Source: Bacteroidales bacterium (GTDB lineage Bacteria; Bacteroidota; Bacteroidia; Bacteroidales; Lentimicrobiaceae). From it: DNA of 21,229 bases. Location of the stretch: assembly GCA_022837485.1 (NCBI GenBank), contig JALHHH010000047.1, forward strand, positions 1 through 21,229. The letters are read 5' to 3'. Position 1 is the stretch's first letter. Every line of letters begins with the position of its first letter. The translations under genes and the position numbers were made by a program. Under the pieces are notes generated by a model. The model did no database searches and had not been told where the DNA came from. It worked only from the letters and a program-made list of their open reading frames with translations. Below are positions 7,643-15,514 of the stretch, piece by piece.

Positions 7643-10426
7643 TTACACCACCACATTCACGATCTTTCCCGGTACCACGATCATCTTCCTGGGCGGTCTT
7701 CCTTCAAGCCATTTAGCCGATTCCGGTGCGGATATAACGGCTTTTTCTATTTCGGAAACCGGAAGGCCCAGCGGCAGTTCAAGTTTGAAACGCATCTTTC
7801 CGTTGAACGAAACGGGATATGCGAAGGTGTTTTCCACAATGAAACTTTCATTGAATTGCGGGAAGGATGCACGCGTTACGCTTTCTTTATTGCCCAGCAA
7901 ACTCCATAATTCTTCGGCAATGTGTGGGGCATAGGGCGATATCAGTACGGCAAGCTCACTCAGAATGCTTCTGTTGCTGCATTTAAGGTCGGTAAGCTCA
8001 TTCACACAGATCATAAACGAACTCACTGCAGTATTGAACGAGAACCGTTCAATATCGTCCTGCACTTTTTTAATCGTACGGTGCAGTACTTTGAGTTCCG
8101 CAGCCGTTGGGGCGCCATCGCCCACAATGAAGTTGTTGTCGAAATCGTGGTAAAGTTTCCAGAGTTTACGGATAAACCGGAAAACACCTTCTATACCGTT
8201 GGTATCCCAGGGCTTCGACTGTTCCAGCGGACCCAGGAACATTTCGTACAAACGCAGGGTATCGGCTCCGTAACGTTCTATCAGGTCATCGGGATTCTGT
8301 ACGTTGTACTTCGATTTCGACATCTTCTCTACTTCCCAGCCGCAAATGTATTTCCCGTCTTCAAGCACGAAATCGGCTCCTTCGAACTGCGGCTGCCAGC
8401 GGATAAATGCTTCTACGTCGAGTACGTCGTTGTGAACAATGTTCACATCAACATGAATGGCCTGAACCTCATAATCTTTTTTAAGGTTGTAGCTTACAAA
8501 CTTATTGGTGCCCGTTACCCTGTACACAAAATTGGAACGTCCCTGAATCATTCCCTGGTTGATGAGCTTTTTAAACGGTTCATCTTCAATGGCTAAGCCA
8601 ATATCAAAGAGGAATTTGTTCCAGAAACGTGCGTAAATGAGGTGGCCGGTGGCATGTTCGGCTCCTCCCATGTACAAATCCACGCTTTTCCAGTAGGTGC
8701 TGGCTTCTTTTGAGAAATATTCCTTCTCGTTGCAGGGATCCATGTAGCGGAGGTAGTAACCGCTGGAGCCGGCAAATCCGGGCATGGTGTTGGTTTCGAG
8801 AGGAAATCCCTCTTTGGTTGTCCAGTTCTTTGCACGGGCAAGCGGAGGTTCGCCTGTTTCGGTCGGAAGGTAGGCATCCACTTCCGGAAGTTCGAGCGGG
8901 AGTTCGTCTTCTCTCAGAGTGTAAGGCATTCCGTTTTTATAGTAAACCGGGAAAGGTTCGCCCCAGTAACGCTGCCGGCTGAAAATGGCATCGCGCAGCC
9001 GGAAATTCACCTTTCCGTAGCCTATGCCCAAATCTTCTATTTTCCGGATAGTTGCAGTAATGGCTTCTTTTACTTCAAGGCCGGTAATGAAGCCGCTGTT
9101 GATCATTACCCCTTCTTTGGAGTCGTAGGAATCTTCCCATTCCGACGGGTCAACCGGTGTTTCGTCCTTGCGGCACACCACCTGACGAACGGGCAATCCG
9201 AAATGCCGTGCAAAGGCAAAGTCCCGGCTGTCGTGGCCCGGCACTGCCATTATGGCTCCGGTTCCGTATCCCATCAGCACGTAATCGGCCACCCATATGG
9301 GAATTTCTTCCCCGCTCAGGGGATTAACGGCATAGGCACCGGTAAACTCACCCGTAACTTTTTTTACCTCGGTCATGCGTTCGCGTTCGCTGCGGTTTTT
9401 GGCCCAGTGCACATACTCCTCCACTCTGGTTCGGCATCCGGGAGTTGTAATTTCATAAACAAACGGATGCTCGGGGGCAAGAACCATAAACGTTACTCCA
9501 AACATAGTATCCGCACGGGTGGTGAATATTTCCAGTTTCCGATCGAATCCTTTAATGGCAAACTCCGCTGAGCAACCTTCCGAACGTCCGATCCAGTTGC
9601 GCTGTATTTCTTTGAGCGATTCCGGCCATTCGATGCGGTTGAGGCCGTCGAGCAGGCGGTCGGCAAAAGCTGTGATGCGCAACAGCCATTGTTTCATCGT
9701 TTTGCGTTCAACCGGATGCCCCCCGCGTACCGAAAAACCATCGCTAACCTCATCGTTGGCCAGCACCGTACCCAGAGCAGGGCACCAGTTTACCATGGTG
9801 TCGGCCAGGTAGGCCAGGCGATAGTTCATCAGTACCTGCTGCTGCTGCTGTTCATTCATCGAAATCCATTCACGGGCAGTAAATACCGGAGTATCGCTGC
9901 AGGCGGCCTCAACCCCTGTATTTCCCGATTTTTCGAATATGGCAATCAGGGTGCCGACAGGCTCCGCCTTATTCGTGATTTTGTTGTACCAGGAGTGGAA
10001 AAGCTGAACAAAGGTCCATTGTGTCCATTTGTAATATGCCGGATCGCTTGTACGCACTTCGCGGTCCCAATCGTACGAGAAACCGATTTTATCCAGCTGC
10101 TCCCGGTAGCGGGAAATATTCTTTTCCGTTGTTACGGCAGGATGCGTACCGGTTTGAATGGCATACTGCTCGGCCGGAAGTCCGTAAGCATCGTAACCCA
10201 TGGGATGTAAAACATTAAATCCCTTCAGCCGCTTGTAACGTGCATAAATATCGGAAGCAATATATCCCAGCGGGTGCCCTACATGAAGCCCGGCACCCGA
10301 AGGATATGGGAACATGTCGAGTACATAATATTTTGGTTTACTGTGATCAATATCCGTTTTGTAGGTTTTGTTGACAGCCCAGAAATTCTGCCACTTCTTT
10401 TCTATTTCCCCGAAGTTGTAATCCAT
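7643..10426 (-). CDS. leuS: Leucyl-tRNA synthetase
   Basis: LeuS, a cytoplasmic class I aminoacyl-tRNA synthetase, charges tRNA-Leu with leucine using ATP. At 927 residues it is of normal length for the phylum. The HIGH-type motif is H48-V-G-H51 within a Y-P-S-G-A-G-L-H-V-G-H-P-L-G-Y context, and the KMSKS loop is intact at K701-M-S-K-S705. The CP1 editing domain is present: T-T-R-A-D-T-M-F-G, followed later by G-H-D-S-R-D-F-A-F-A, which contains the conserved editing aspartate. The C-terminal anticodon-binding domain is complete and ends with K-I-V-N-V-V-V. The ATG at 10424-10426 gives the expected N-terminus (M-D-Y-N-F-G-E-I-E-K-K-W). A Bacteroidota-type promoter box lies 27 bp upstream. 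The next gene on this strand is DUF3108, beyond a hairpin, so leuS may be monocistronic. Confidence 0.98.
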   Translation of the reverse strand: MDYNFGEIEKKWQNFWAVNKTYKTDIDHSKPKYYVLDMFPYPSGAGLHVGHPLGYIASDIYARYKRLKGFNVLHPMGYDAYGLPAEQYAIQTGTHPAVTTEKNISRYREQLDKIGFSYDWDREVRTSDPAYYKWTQWTFVQLFHSWYNKITNKAEPVGTLIAIFEKSGNTGVEAACSDTPVFTAREWISMNEQQQQQVLMNYRLAYLADTMVNWCPALGTVLANDEVSDGFSVRGGHPVERKTMKQWLLRITAFADRLLDGLNRIEWPESLKEIQRNWIGRSEGCSAEFAIKGFDRKLEIFTTRADTMFGVTFMVLAPEHPFVYEITTPGCRTRVEEYVHWAKNRSERERMTEVKKVTGEFTGAYAVNPLSGEEIPIWVADYVLMGYGTGAIMAVPGHDSRDFAFARHFGLPVRQVVCRKDETPVDPSEWEDSYDSKEGVMINSGFITGLEVKEAITATIRKIEDLGIGYGKVNFRLRDAIFSRQRYWGEPFPVYYKNGMPYTLREDELPLELPEVDAYLPTETGEPPLARAKNWTTKEGFPLETNTMPGFAGSSGYYLRYMDPCNEKEYFSKEASTYWKSVDLYMGGAEHATGHLIYARFWNKFLFDIGLAIEDEPFKKLINQGMIQGRSNFVYRVTGTNKFVSYNLKKDYEVQAIHVDVNIVHNDVLDVEAFIRWQPQFEGADFVLEDGKYICGWEVEKMSKSKYNVQNPDDLIERYGADTLRLYEMFLGPLEQSKPWDTNGIEGVFRFIRKLWKLYHDFDNNFIVGDGAPTAAELKVLHRTIKKVQDDIERFSFNTAVSSFMICVNELTDLKCSNRSILSELAVLISPYAPHIAEELWSLLGNKESVTRASFPQFNESFIVENTFAYPVSFNGKMRFKLELPLGLPVSEIEKAVISAPESAKWLEGRPPRKMIVVPGKIVNVVV

Positions 10427-10452
10427 TGGTTATGCTTTGTTTTAAGAGGGGG

Positions 10453-10460
10453 CGAAGTTA
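10453..10460 (-). promoter_or_regulatory. Probable leuS promoter, -7 element
   Basis: On the minus strand this reads TAACTTCG, a 7-of-8 match to the Bacteroidota -7 consensus TAnnTTTG. A TTTC lies 17 bp upstream, where a TTTG-like -33 element would be expected. It would place the transcript start about 20 nt before the leuS ATG. Assigned by eye. Confidence 0.5.
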
Positions 10461-11077
10461 CGAAAGATTGCTGAAAGGAAATAGTTTCACCGGAGCAGGA
10501 GTGAGAGACAGGGAGTTCAATAGCTGCTAAGGTGTTAGCCTGAAATATACATGCCGGTTATCCGGCAACTCATGGTCGGGCGATATTGCGATTATCCGGA
10601 TTATATTCACTATGACACAGCGTAATTTTAGTCTCCGACAAATTTAAACATAGCGGCTCTGGAAGTACTTACCATCGGTATTGGAAATTAAATGTTTTCT
10701 ACGATAGCTCCGTTGAGTTTTATGGAAGGTACAACTAGCTGTAATCCATCTCTGGATCTGATGCGCCCGACAGAAAAAGGTTCCTAATTTTCCCTCACTC
10801 TTTTGAGGGCCAATCCGTATTAACGGATTTACAATACCATTCGATTATAAATATCTCACCAATGCCTGATAAGATTGTAACATCTTGTAAAACAGATCAC
10901 AAGAAAATAGATAATTTGCCCCGTCTGAAACCGGGCCATAAAAGAATCATTTTTATACTTACAAGATACTAAAGAGAGGAACTGAATTTTCCGACAGTCA
11001 CTTCACTCCAGGCAGAAGAATGTGGGCGTAGTGAAACGGTGTGTTAAAATAAATAAATCCCGCTCAATGCGGAAATG

Positions 11078-11106
11078 TTTGTCTTGACGGGAAATTCTTA
11101 CTTTTA
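11078..11106 (+). promoter_or_regulatory. Probable promoter of the small secreted protein gene
   Basis: TTTG at 11078-11081 is followed after 17 bp by TACTTTTA (11099-11106), a 7-of-8 match to TAnnTTTG. The spacing fits Bacteroidota promoters as I know them. It would give a leader of roughly 70 nt before the ATG at 11182. Confidence 0.45.
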
Positions 11107-11181
11107 TCGAGGATTTACTTCGCTGCAGGTAAAGCATTTTTCCTGACATCAGAAGCCGTAACTTTTCTAAACTACATAATT

Positions 11182-11790
11182 ATGATGCGCATTGTATTGT
11201 TTCTCGTTCTGGCATTTGGTTTAAATGTTGCAAATGCTCAGTGCATTTCGTGCTGGGAACTCCGTAAAGTTGAGATAACCATGAAAACCGGCCAGAGTAT
11301 TACCGGATATGTCAAGTGGAATGAAGTCTGGCTGAATGGTGTGCTTGATACTACCGTATGGAAAAACAGGTTTCCTGAGAGTCTGTTGCCATATTATGAG
11401 AATCTGGGCTATAAATGGGACCTTGAGTTTATCACCGAAATATTTGTCATCAAGAACGATTCGATTCCTGAATTTTATGCCACCAAAGCCATAAGTATCG
11501 GGAATCTTGATTATACCAGAATTCAATCCGTCCGGGAACTTGACAAGGAGTCAAAAATTTACCATGGAGCGGGCGACATTCAGATTTTTTCTCAGGCTGA
11601 AATAGATAAGCTGAAAACAAATCCGGTAGCGGTTTTATTTTATACTTCTGCTTATTTCGGAACCTATTTTCTGAGTTATAATCCGGCGATCACAGCCGCA
11701 GCACTGAGCAGAGTCAACGAAGATAATTATTCGAAAATGGTTGTGGAACTGAAAGAAAAAGGAGTAATTGTATACTCTGTTGGTTATTAA
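11182..11790 (+). CDS. Small secreted protein of unknown function
   Basis: The 202-residue product has a clear N-terminal signal peptide: M-M-R-I-V-L-F-L-V-L-A-F-G-L-N-V-A-N-A, with probable cleavage after Ala19. The mature protein begins Q-C-I-S-C-W, so a CxxC pair lies right at the new N-terminus. The cysteine context (N-A-Q-C) is not a convincing lipobox. The rest is mixed alpha/beta with several beta-like segments (V-E-I-T-M-K-T-G-Q-S-I-T-G-Y-V-K-W) and a short hydrophobic stretch (T-S-A-Y-F-G-T-Y-F-L) in the C-terminal half. I do not recognise the family. It stands alone, with its own promoter upstream and a separate promoter-like box before ftsX, 120 bp downstream. A second ATG at 11185 is an equally possible start. 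Export to the periplasm or beyond is inferred from the signal peptide only. Confidence 0.8.
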   Translation: MMRIVLFLVLAFGLNVANAQCISCWELRKVEITMKTGQSITGYVKWNEVWLNGVLDTTVWKNRFPESLLPYYENLGYKWDLEFITEIFVIKNDSIPEFYATKAISIGNLDYTRIQSVRELDKESKIYHGAGDIQIFSQAEIDKLKTNPVAVLFYTSAYFGTYFLSYNPAITAAALSRVNEDNYSKMVVELKEKGVIVYSVGY

Positions 11791-11885
11791 AATGAAATCT
11801 TTTCCAGAGCATTATGTTCATACTGGTTTAACTTTTCAGGCTGCAGGCTTTTTCACAATCCTTCCTATGCTGTAGTAATTTTTCT

Positions 11886-11893
11886 TACTTTCG
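11886..11893 (+). promoter_or_regulatory. Probable ftsX promoter, -7 element
   Basis: TACTTTCG is a 7-of-8 match to TAnnTTTG, 17 bp before the ftsX ATG, giving a very short leader. No clear TTTG -33 box is seen at the expected distance, so the call is tentative. Confidence 0.4.
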
Positions 11894-11910
11894 CAACCAC
11901 TATACTGTCT

Positions 11911-12786
11911 ATGTCGAACAAGGACGAAAAAATAAGCCGCAGGCGGTTGCAAACCTCCACCGCCACTACCATCATCAGCATTTCGCTGGTGCTGTTTATG
12001 CTTGGCCTGCTTGGTCTTATTGTGCTGCATGCACAGAAACTCTCCAATTATGTAAGGGAAAACATCGGTTTCTCGGTTATCATTAAAGAGGAGGTAAAGG
12101 AGGCTGGCATCATAGAGTTCCAGAAAAAGCTGGACCTTGAAGATTTTGTCAAATCCACTGAGTACATAACCCGCGAAAAAGCGGCCGAGGACCTTACCAA
12201 AGAGCTGGGGGAGGATTTTGTAGACTTCCTGGGATATAACCCTTTGCTGGCGTCTATCGACATCAGGCTGAAAGCTGCCTATGCCAACAACGACAGTCTT
12301 AAGATGCTCGAAGACCGTTTGATTGCCAATCCCATCGTGAAGGAGGTTTTCTACCATAAATCGTTGGTGGAGCTGGTAAATCAGAATATCCGGAGGATCA
12401 GCATCGTGATTCTTGCATTCACAACAGTACTGCTGCTTATCTCCATTGCGCTGATCAACAACACCATCCGCCTCAGCGTATACAGCAAACGGTTTATCAT
12501 ACGAAGCATGCAGCTGGTGGGTGCCACGCAGCGATTTATCCGAAAGCCTTTTCTGCTAAAGAGCCTGCTGCACGGATTTCTGAGTGCCCTGGTCGCAATT
12601 GTGCTGCTCGGTCTTGTTTTGTACTTCTCACGCCGTGCTTTGCCAGAGCTGGTCGACCTTCAGGATATCGATATGTTTCTTTCGCTGTTTGGAATTGTAA
12701 CCGCACTGGGCTTGCTGATAACCGGTGTTTCTACCTTTTTTGCAGTACGAAAATTCTTACGGATCAGCCAGGATCGTCTTTATTAA
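11911..12786 (+). CDS. ftsX: Cell division protein FtsX (ABC-type membrane subunit)
   Basis: FtsX is the inner-membrane partner of the FtsE ATPase; together they link cell division to activation of peptidoglycan hydrolases outside the membrane. The 291-residue sequence shows the family layout: a basic cytoplasmic N-terminus (K-I-S-R-R-R-L), TM1 at about residues 20-40, an extracytoplasmic domain of about 115 residues, TM2 at about 160-183, then TM3 and TM4 at about 220-243 and 255-283. The FtsX-core motif N-T-I-R-L-S-V-Y-S-K-R-F-I-I-R-S-M-Q-L-V follows TM2, with G-A-T just after. ftsE is not adjacent, which I recall as usual in this phylum. The ATG at 11911 was chosen for the short basic N-terminus. 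It heads the ftsX-DUF3098-uppP-truB run. Confidence 0.93.
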   Translation: MSNKDEKISRRRLQTSTATTIISISLVLFMLGLLGLIVLHAQKLSNYVRENIGFSVIIKEEVKEAGIIEFQKKLDLEDFVKSTEYITREKAAEDLTKELGEDFVDFLGYNPLLASIDIRLKAAYANNDSLKMLEDRLIANPIVKEVFYHKSLVELVNQNIRRISIVILAFTTVLLLISIALINNTIRLSVYSKRFIIRSMQLVGATQRFIRKPFLLKSLLHGFLSALVAIVLLGLVLYFSRRALPELVDLQDIDMFLSLFGIVTALGLLITGVSTFFAVRKFLRISQDRLY

Positions 12787-12879
12787 AGCACTTCGCGGGA
12801 AGAGTACCCGGCTGTCGCACTCCGTGGAGAAAGAAAAAATGTGGTAACGTTAATAACAGATGTTCTAAAATCGGGAACA

Positions 12880-13164
12880 ATGAATGCAAAGAAATCAGAC
12901 AAGGAAGCTGCCCCAAAAAAAATACAGGCCGCGGGCGATAAGGCCATGCAGTTTGCCTTTGGCCGTGAGAATTACAGGATTATGCTGATCGGACTGGCGG
13001 TACTGGCACTGGGCTTTATCCTTATGGTCGGAGGAGGATCCGAAGATCCATACGTTTTCAACGAAGGAATGTTTAATTTTCAACGGCTTACCCTGGCTCC
13101 CCTCCTGATTCTGGTCGGGTATGTGATTGAGATTTTCGCAATCATGAAAAAACCGCGCGACTAA
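12880..13164 (+). CDS. DUF3098 family small membrane protein
   Basis: The 94-residue product starts at the ATG at 12880; an in-frame GTG at 12841 is less likely because the family begins with a short charged segment. A Lys/Ala-rich cytoplasmic head (about residues 1-25) is followed by F-G-R-E-N-Y, TM1 (about 32-53, ending G-G-G), a short loop containing N-E-G-M-F-N-F-Q-R-L-T-L-A-P, and TM2 (about 70-89). This matches DUF3098, found in Bacteroidota between ftsX and uppP. The stop is only 3 bp before uppP, implying co-transcription and perhaps coupled translation. No activity is known; the context suggests an envelope or division role, which is inference. Confidence 0.9.
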   Translation: MNAKKSDKEAAPKKIQAAGDKAMQFAFGRENYRIMLIGLAVLALGFILMVGGGSEDPYVFNEGMFNFQRLTLAPLLILVGYVIEIFAIMKKPRD

Positions 13165-13167
13165 GCA

Positions 13168-13947
13168 ATGTCTGTTTTTGAGGCCATTATCGTTGCGATT
13201 GTCGAAGGTATTACCGAGTTCCTTCCCGTCTCTTCCACAGGCCATATGATCATAACCCAGGAGTTGCTCGGGATGGAGATCGATGATTTCGTAAAAGCTT
13301 TTACCGTCAACATTCAATTCGGAGCCATCCTGTCGGTGGTTGTCCTCTACTGGAAGCGCTTTTTGCAGAGCCTGCAGTTTTACTATAAACTCTTTGTTGC
13401 CTTTATTCCTGCCGCTGTTATCGGTCTTCTGGCAGGCGATTTTATCGACTCTATGCTCGAAAATGTGGCGGTAGTGGCCATTATGCTGGTGCTGGGAGGG
13501 GTTGTACTTGTTTTTGTGGATAAGTGGTTCAGTAAACCAGCTGCCGATCAAACCATTACTTATCCGACGGCATTTAAGATCGGGCTTTTTCAGTGCATTG
13601 CCATGATTCCCGGGGTCTCCCGGTCGGCCGCAACAATTATTGGGGGGATGTCGCAGAAACTCGACCGCAAAACAGCCGCCGAGTTCTCATTTTTTCTGGC
13701 TGTTCCTACCATGTTCGCCGCAGCAGGGTATAAACTGATGCAGAATTATAAAACCATCACCCCGGAAAATATAGATATTCTCCTGATTGGTAATGCCGTG
13801 GCATTTGTTGTGGCAATGATTGCCATCCGATCTTTTATCCGTTTTCTTACCAGGTATGGTTTCAGAGTCTTCGGGTATTACCGCATCCTGGTGGGACTGG
13901 CAATTCTGATCATGATTGCTCTTGGTTACGATTTAAATATTGCCTGA
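13168..13947 (+). CDS. uppP: Undecaprenyl-diphosphatase UppP (BacA)
   Basis: This integral membrane phosphatase converts undecaprenyl diphosphate to the monophosphate, regenerating the lipid carrier for peptidoglycan and other surface polymers; extra activity gives bacitracin tolerance. The 259-residue length is normal. The first signature E13-G-I-T-E17-F-L-P-V-S-S-T-G-H26 carries the catalytic glutamates and the conserved Ser/His, and the second signature P148-G-V-S-R152-S carries the essential arginine. Multiple hydrophobic helices fill the remainder. It begins 3 bp after the DUF3098 stop, and its TGA overlaps the truB ATG by one base (TGATG), a strong sign of translational coupling within one operon. 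Confidence 0.97.
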   Translation: MSVFEAIIVAIVEGITEFLPVSSTGHMIITQELLGMEIDDFVKAFTVNIQFGAILSVVVLYWKRFLQSLQFYYKLFVAFIPAAVIGLLAGDFIDSMLENVAVVAIMLVLGGVVLVFVDKWFSKPAADQTITYPTAFKIGLFQCIAMIPGVSRSAATIIGGMSQKLDRKTAAEFSFFLAVPTMFAAAGYKLMQNYKTITPENIDILLIGNAVAFVVAMIAIRSFIRFLTRYGFRVFGYYRILVGLAILIMIALGYDLNIA

Positions 13948-14672
13948 TGAGCAGTCGTTTCGAAGATGGGGAAGTTCTGCTGATCAATAAGCCGCTGAAA
14001 TGGTCATCGTTTGATGTTATCAACCGTTTTCGTTACTTTCTGCGCAAGCAGTGCGGAATACAGAAAATCAAGGTGGGACATGCCGGTACGCTCGATCCCC
14101 TGGCCGACGGACTGCTCATCGTTTGTACGGGCAGATTTACCAAGCGTATCGAAGAATTTCAGGGACAGGAAAAGGAATATACCGGCACTTTCCGGTTGGG
14201 TGCAACCACGCCTTCATTCGATCTTGAGCACGAAACGGATCAAACCTTTGAAACGTCCCACATTACTCCTGAAATGATCCGGCAGGCGGCAGAGAGCCTT
14301 ACCGGCGATATCATGCAGATACCTCCAGTGTTTTCTGCCATCAAAATCGGCGGGAAAAGAGCATACAAATTTGCACGAAAAGATAAGGATCCTGAATTGT
14401 CAGCACGTCCGGTTAACGTCCGTGAATTTGAAATTACCCGGATTCAGATGCCGGAGGTGGATTTCCGGATCAGCTGCAGCAAAGGCACCTACATCCGTTC
14501 GATTGCCCGCGATTTTGGTCAGGCATTAAACAGCGGGGCACACCTGACAGCCCTCCGCCGTACCCGCATCGGGGATTTTTTACTTAAAGATGCCTGGGAA
14601 CTCGAAGACCTTATGGAAAATATCAGAAAAGAATACACTTTCCCGAAGGAAGAACCGGAGAGGAATCCCTGA
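13947..14672 (+). CDS. truB: tRNA pseudouridine-55 synthase TruB
   Basis: TruB converts uridine 55 of the T-loop in tRNAs to pseudouridine. The 241 residues contain the catalytic signature G-H-A-G-T-L-D50-P-L-A-D-G with the nucleophilic Asp50, the N-terminal K-P-x-x-W-(S/T)-S motif (K-P-L-K-W-S-S), the P-P-V-F-S-A-I-K substrate-binding segment near residue 130, and C-S-K-G-T-Y-I-R-S-I-A-R-D near 175. It is slightly shorter than proteobacterial versions and lacks a large C-terminal PUA domain, as I recall for this phylum. Its ATG overlaps the uppP stop codon. It is the last gene of the rightward operon, with a hairpin 42 bp after its stop. Confidence 0.97.
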   Translation: MSSRFEDGEVLLINKPLKWSSFDVINRFRYFLRKQCGIQKIKVGHAGTLDPLADGLLIVCTGRFTKRIEEFQGQEKEYTGTFRLGATTPSFDLEHETDQTFETSHITPEMIRQAAESLTGDIMQIPPVFSAIKIGGKRAYKFARKDKDPELSARPVNVREFEITRIQMPEVDFRISCSKGTYIRSIARDFGQALNSGAHLTALRRTRIGDFLLKDAWELEDLMENIRKEYTFPKEEPERNP

Positions 14673-14713
14673 TTTATTAACATTTCCCGTGATAGTAAAG
14701 TCCGACTATATTC

Positions 14714-14736
14714 CGCCTGTTGTTCCGGGACAGGCG
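14714..14736. terminator. Hairpin between convergent truB and lspA
   Basis: A perfect 7-bp stem CGCCTGT / ACAGGCG encloses a 9-nt loop and ends one base before the lspA stop codon on the minus strand. It sits between two convergent genes, the position of a shared bidirectional terminator, but neither side has a long T-run. Confidence 0.45.
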
Positions 14737-14737
14737 A

Positions 14738-15403
14738 TTAATCGGTTTCCTGCTGTGTGACAACCGCTTCTTCATCATTGGTTACCACCACCGTTTCCGG
14801 ATTTTGTTCCGGCTGGAAGAATTTTTTCTGAAAAAGTATCATCAGAATAACGCCGATGGTTATCGATGAATCGGCAATATTAAACACCGGTCTGAAGAAA
14901 ATAAACTCATTACCGCCCAGCCAGGGTATCCAGGAAGGATAGTAACCCTGAATAATGGGGAAGTACAGCATATCCACCACCTTCCCGTGCAGGAATGTGG
15001 CATATCCGCCTTCCGCAGGCAGGAAACGTGCCGCTTCAAAATAATTGCTGCTGCTGAACAGCATGCCATAAAATGCGCTGTCGATCACATTACCCATTGC
15101 TCCTGCCAGCACCAGCGAGAGACTGACGAGCAATCCGGTATGAACCTTTTTGCGTGTTATCATCCACAGGTAATAAAGTATACCGATAATCGCAATAATC
15201 CGGAAGATGCTGAGAACCAGTTTGCCGTATTCGCCGGCGAATTCCAGGCCGAATGCCATTCCCGGGTTTTCGGTAAAATGAATAATAAACCAATCACCCA
15301 GGATTTTAAACTCCTGGCCAAGGCTCATATTGGTTTTTATCCAGAACTTAACCGACTGGTCGATAAGCAGGATGATTCCTACTATGGTTAACGATTTTTT
15401 CAA
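14738..15403 (-). CDS. lspA: Lipoprotein signal peptidase (signal peptidase II), TTG start
   Basis: LspA is the inner-membrane aspartyl protease that removes the signal peptide of prolipoproteins after lipid attachment. The 221 residues include the conserved D15-Q of TM1, the N46-P-G-M-A-F segment, G104-N-V-I-D108, and the two catalytic aspartates: D144 in K-V-V-D-M and D178 in F-N-I-A-D-S-S-I-T-I-G. Two insertions relative to short proteobacterial enzymes, about 25 residues before V-V-D and about 15 between the catalytic motifs, match Bacteroidota LspA. A hydrophilic tail of about 28 residues follows the last helix. The start is a TTG (15401-15403): an in-frame TAG lies two codons upstream, and the next ATG (residue 26) would remove TM1. 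It is 111 bp downstream of the dksA-like gene. Confidence 0.95.
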   Translation of the reverse strand: MKKSLTIVGIILLIDQSVKFWIKTNMSLGQEFKILGDWFIIHFTENPGMAFGLEFAGEYGKLVLSIFRIIAIIGILYYLWMITRKKVHTGLLVSLSLVLAGAMGNVIDSAFYGMLFSSSNYFEAARFLPAEGGYATFLHGKVVDMLYFPIIQGYYPSWIPWLGGNEFIFFRPVFNIADSSITIGVILMILFQKKFFQPEQNPETVVVTNDEEAVVTQQETD

Positions 15404-15514
15404 GGCCTAACTGGTTTGCATGCATAAGGAATGGCAGCCGGTCATTACAGGCACACGGTATGCCCGGCAGGTCATTATACGATATGAAATGCCTGAAAAC
15501 ATAAGTGTTACCTA

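Larger units (their letters stand above)
10427..11181. other. 755-bp intergenic region with clustered small hairpins
   Basis: This is the divergent space between leuS (leftward) and the small secreted protein gene (rightward). No convincing gene is seen. Perfect short stem-loops are GCTAA/TTAGC with a 4-nt loop (10526-10539), TGCCGG/CCGGCA with loop TTAT (10552-10567), CCCTCA/TGAGGG with a 6-nt loop (10792-10809) and AATCCGT/ACGGATT with loop ATTA (10812-10829). The last two are adjacent. A 36-codon ATG frame at 10862-10972 was noted but has nothing to support it. The promoter for leuS is at the left end, and that for the secreted protein near 11078-11106. No tRNA or known riboswitch was recognised. 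Confidence 0.6.

Noticed and set aside
7922..8596. A long plus-strand frame (224 codons) opposite leuS
   Set aside because: Antisense shadow of conserved leuS codons, including the KMSKS region; no sign of an independent protein.
10862..10972. A 36-codon ATG frame in the leuS-upstream gap, Lys-rich
   Set aside because: No recognisable motif, no clear promoter or partner gene. Frames of this length are expected by chance in 755 bp.
10427..11181. A tRNA gene or T-box-like leader for leuS in the hairpin region
   Set aside because: No T-loop GTTCGA-type signature or cloverleaf was found. The hairpins lie upstream of the probable leuS promoter and so outside its transcript.
12895..13551. A minus-strand frame (218 codons) opposite DUF3098 and uppP
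   Set aside because: Covers two well-supported genes on the other strand, is His- and Asn-rich and has no family likeness.
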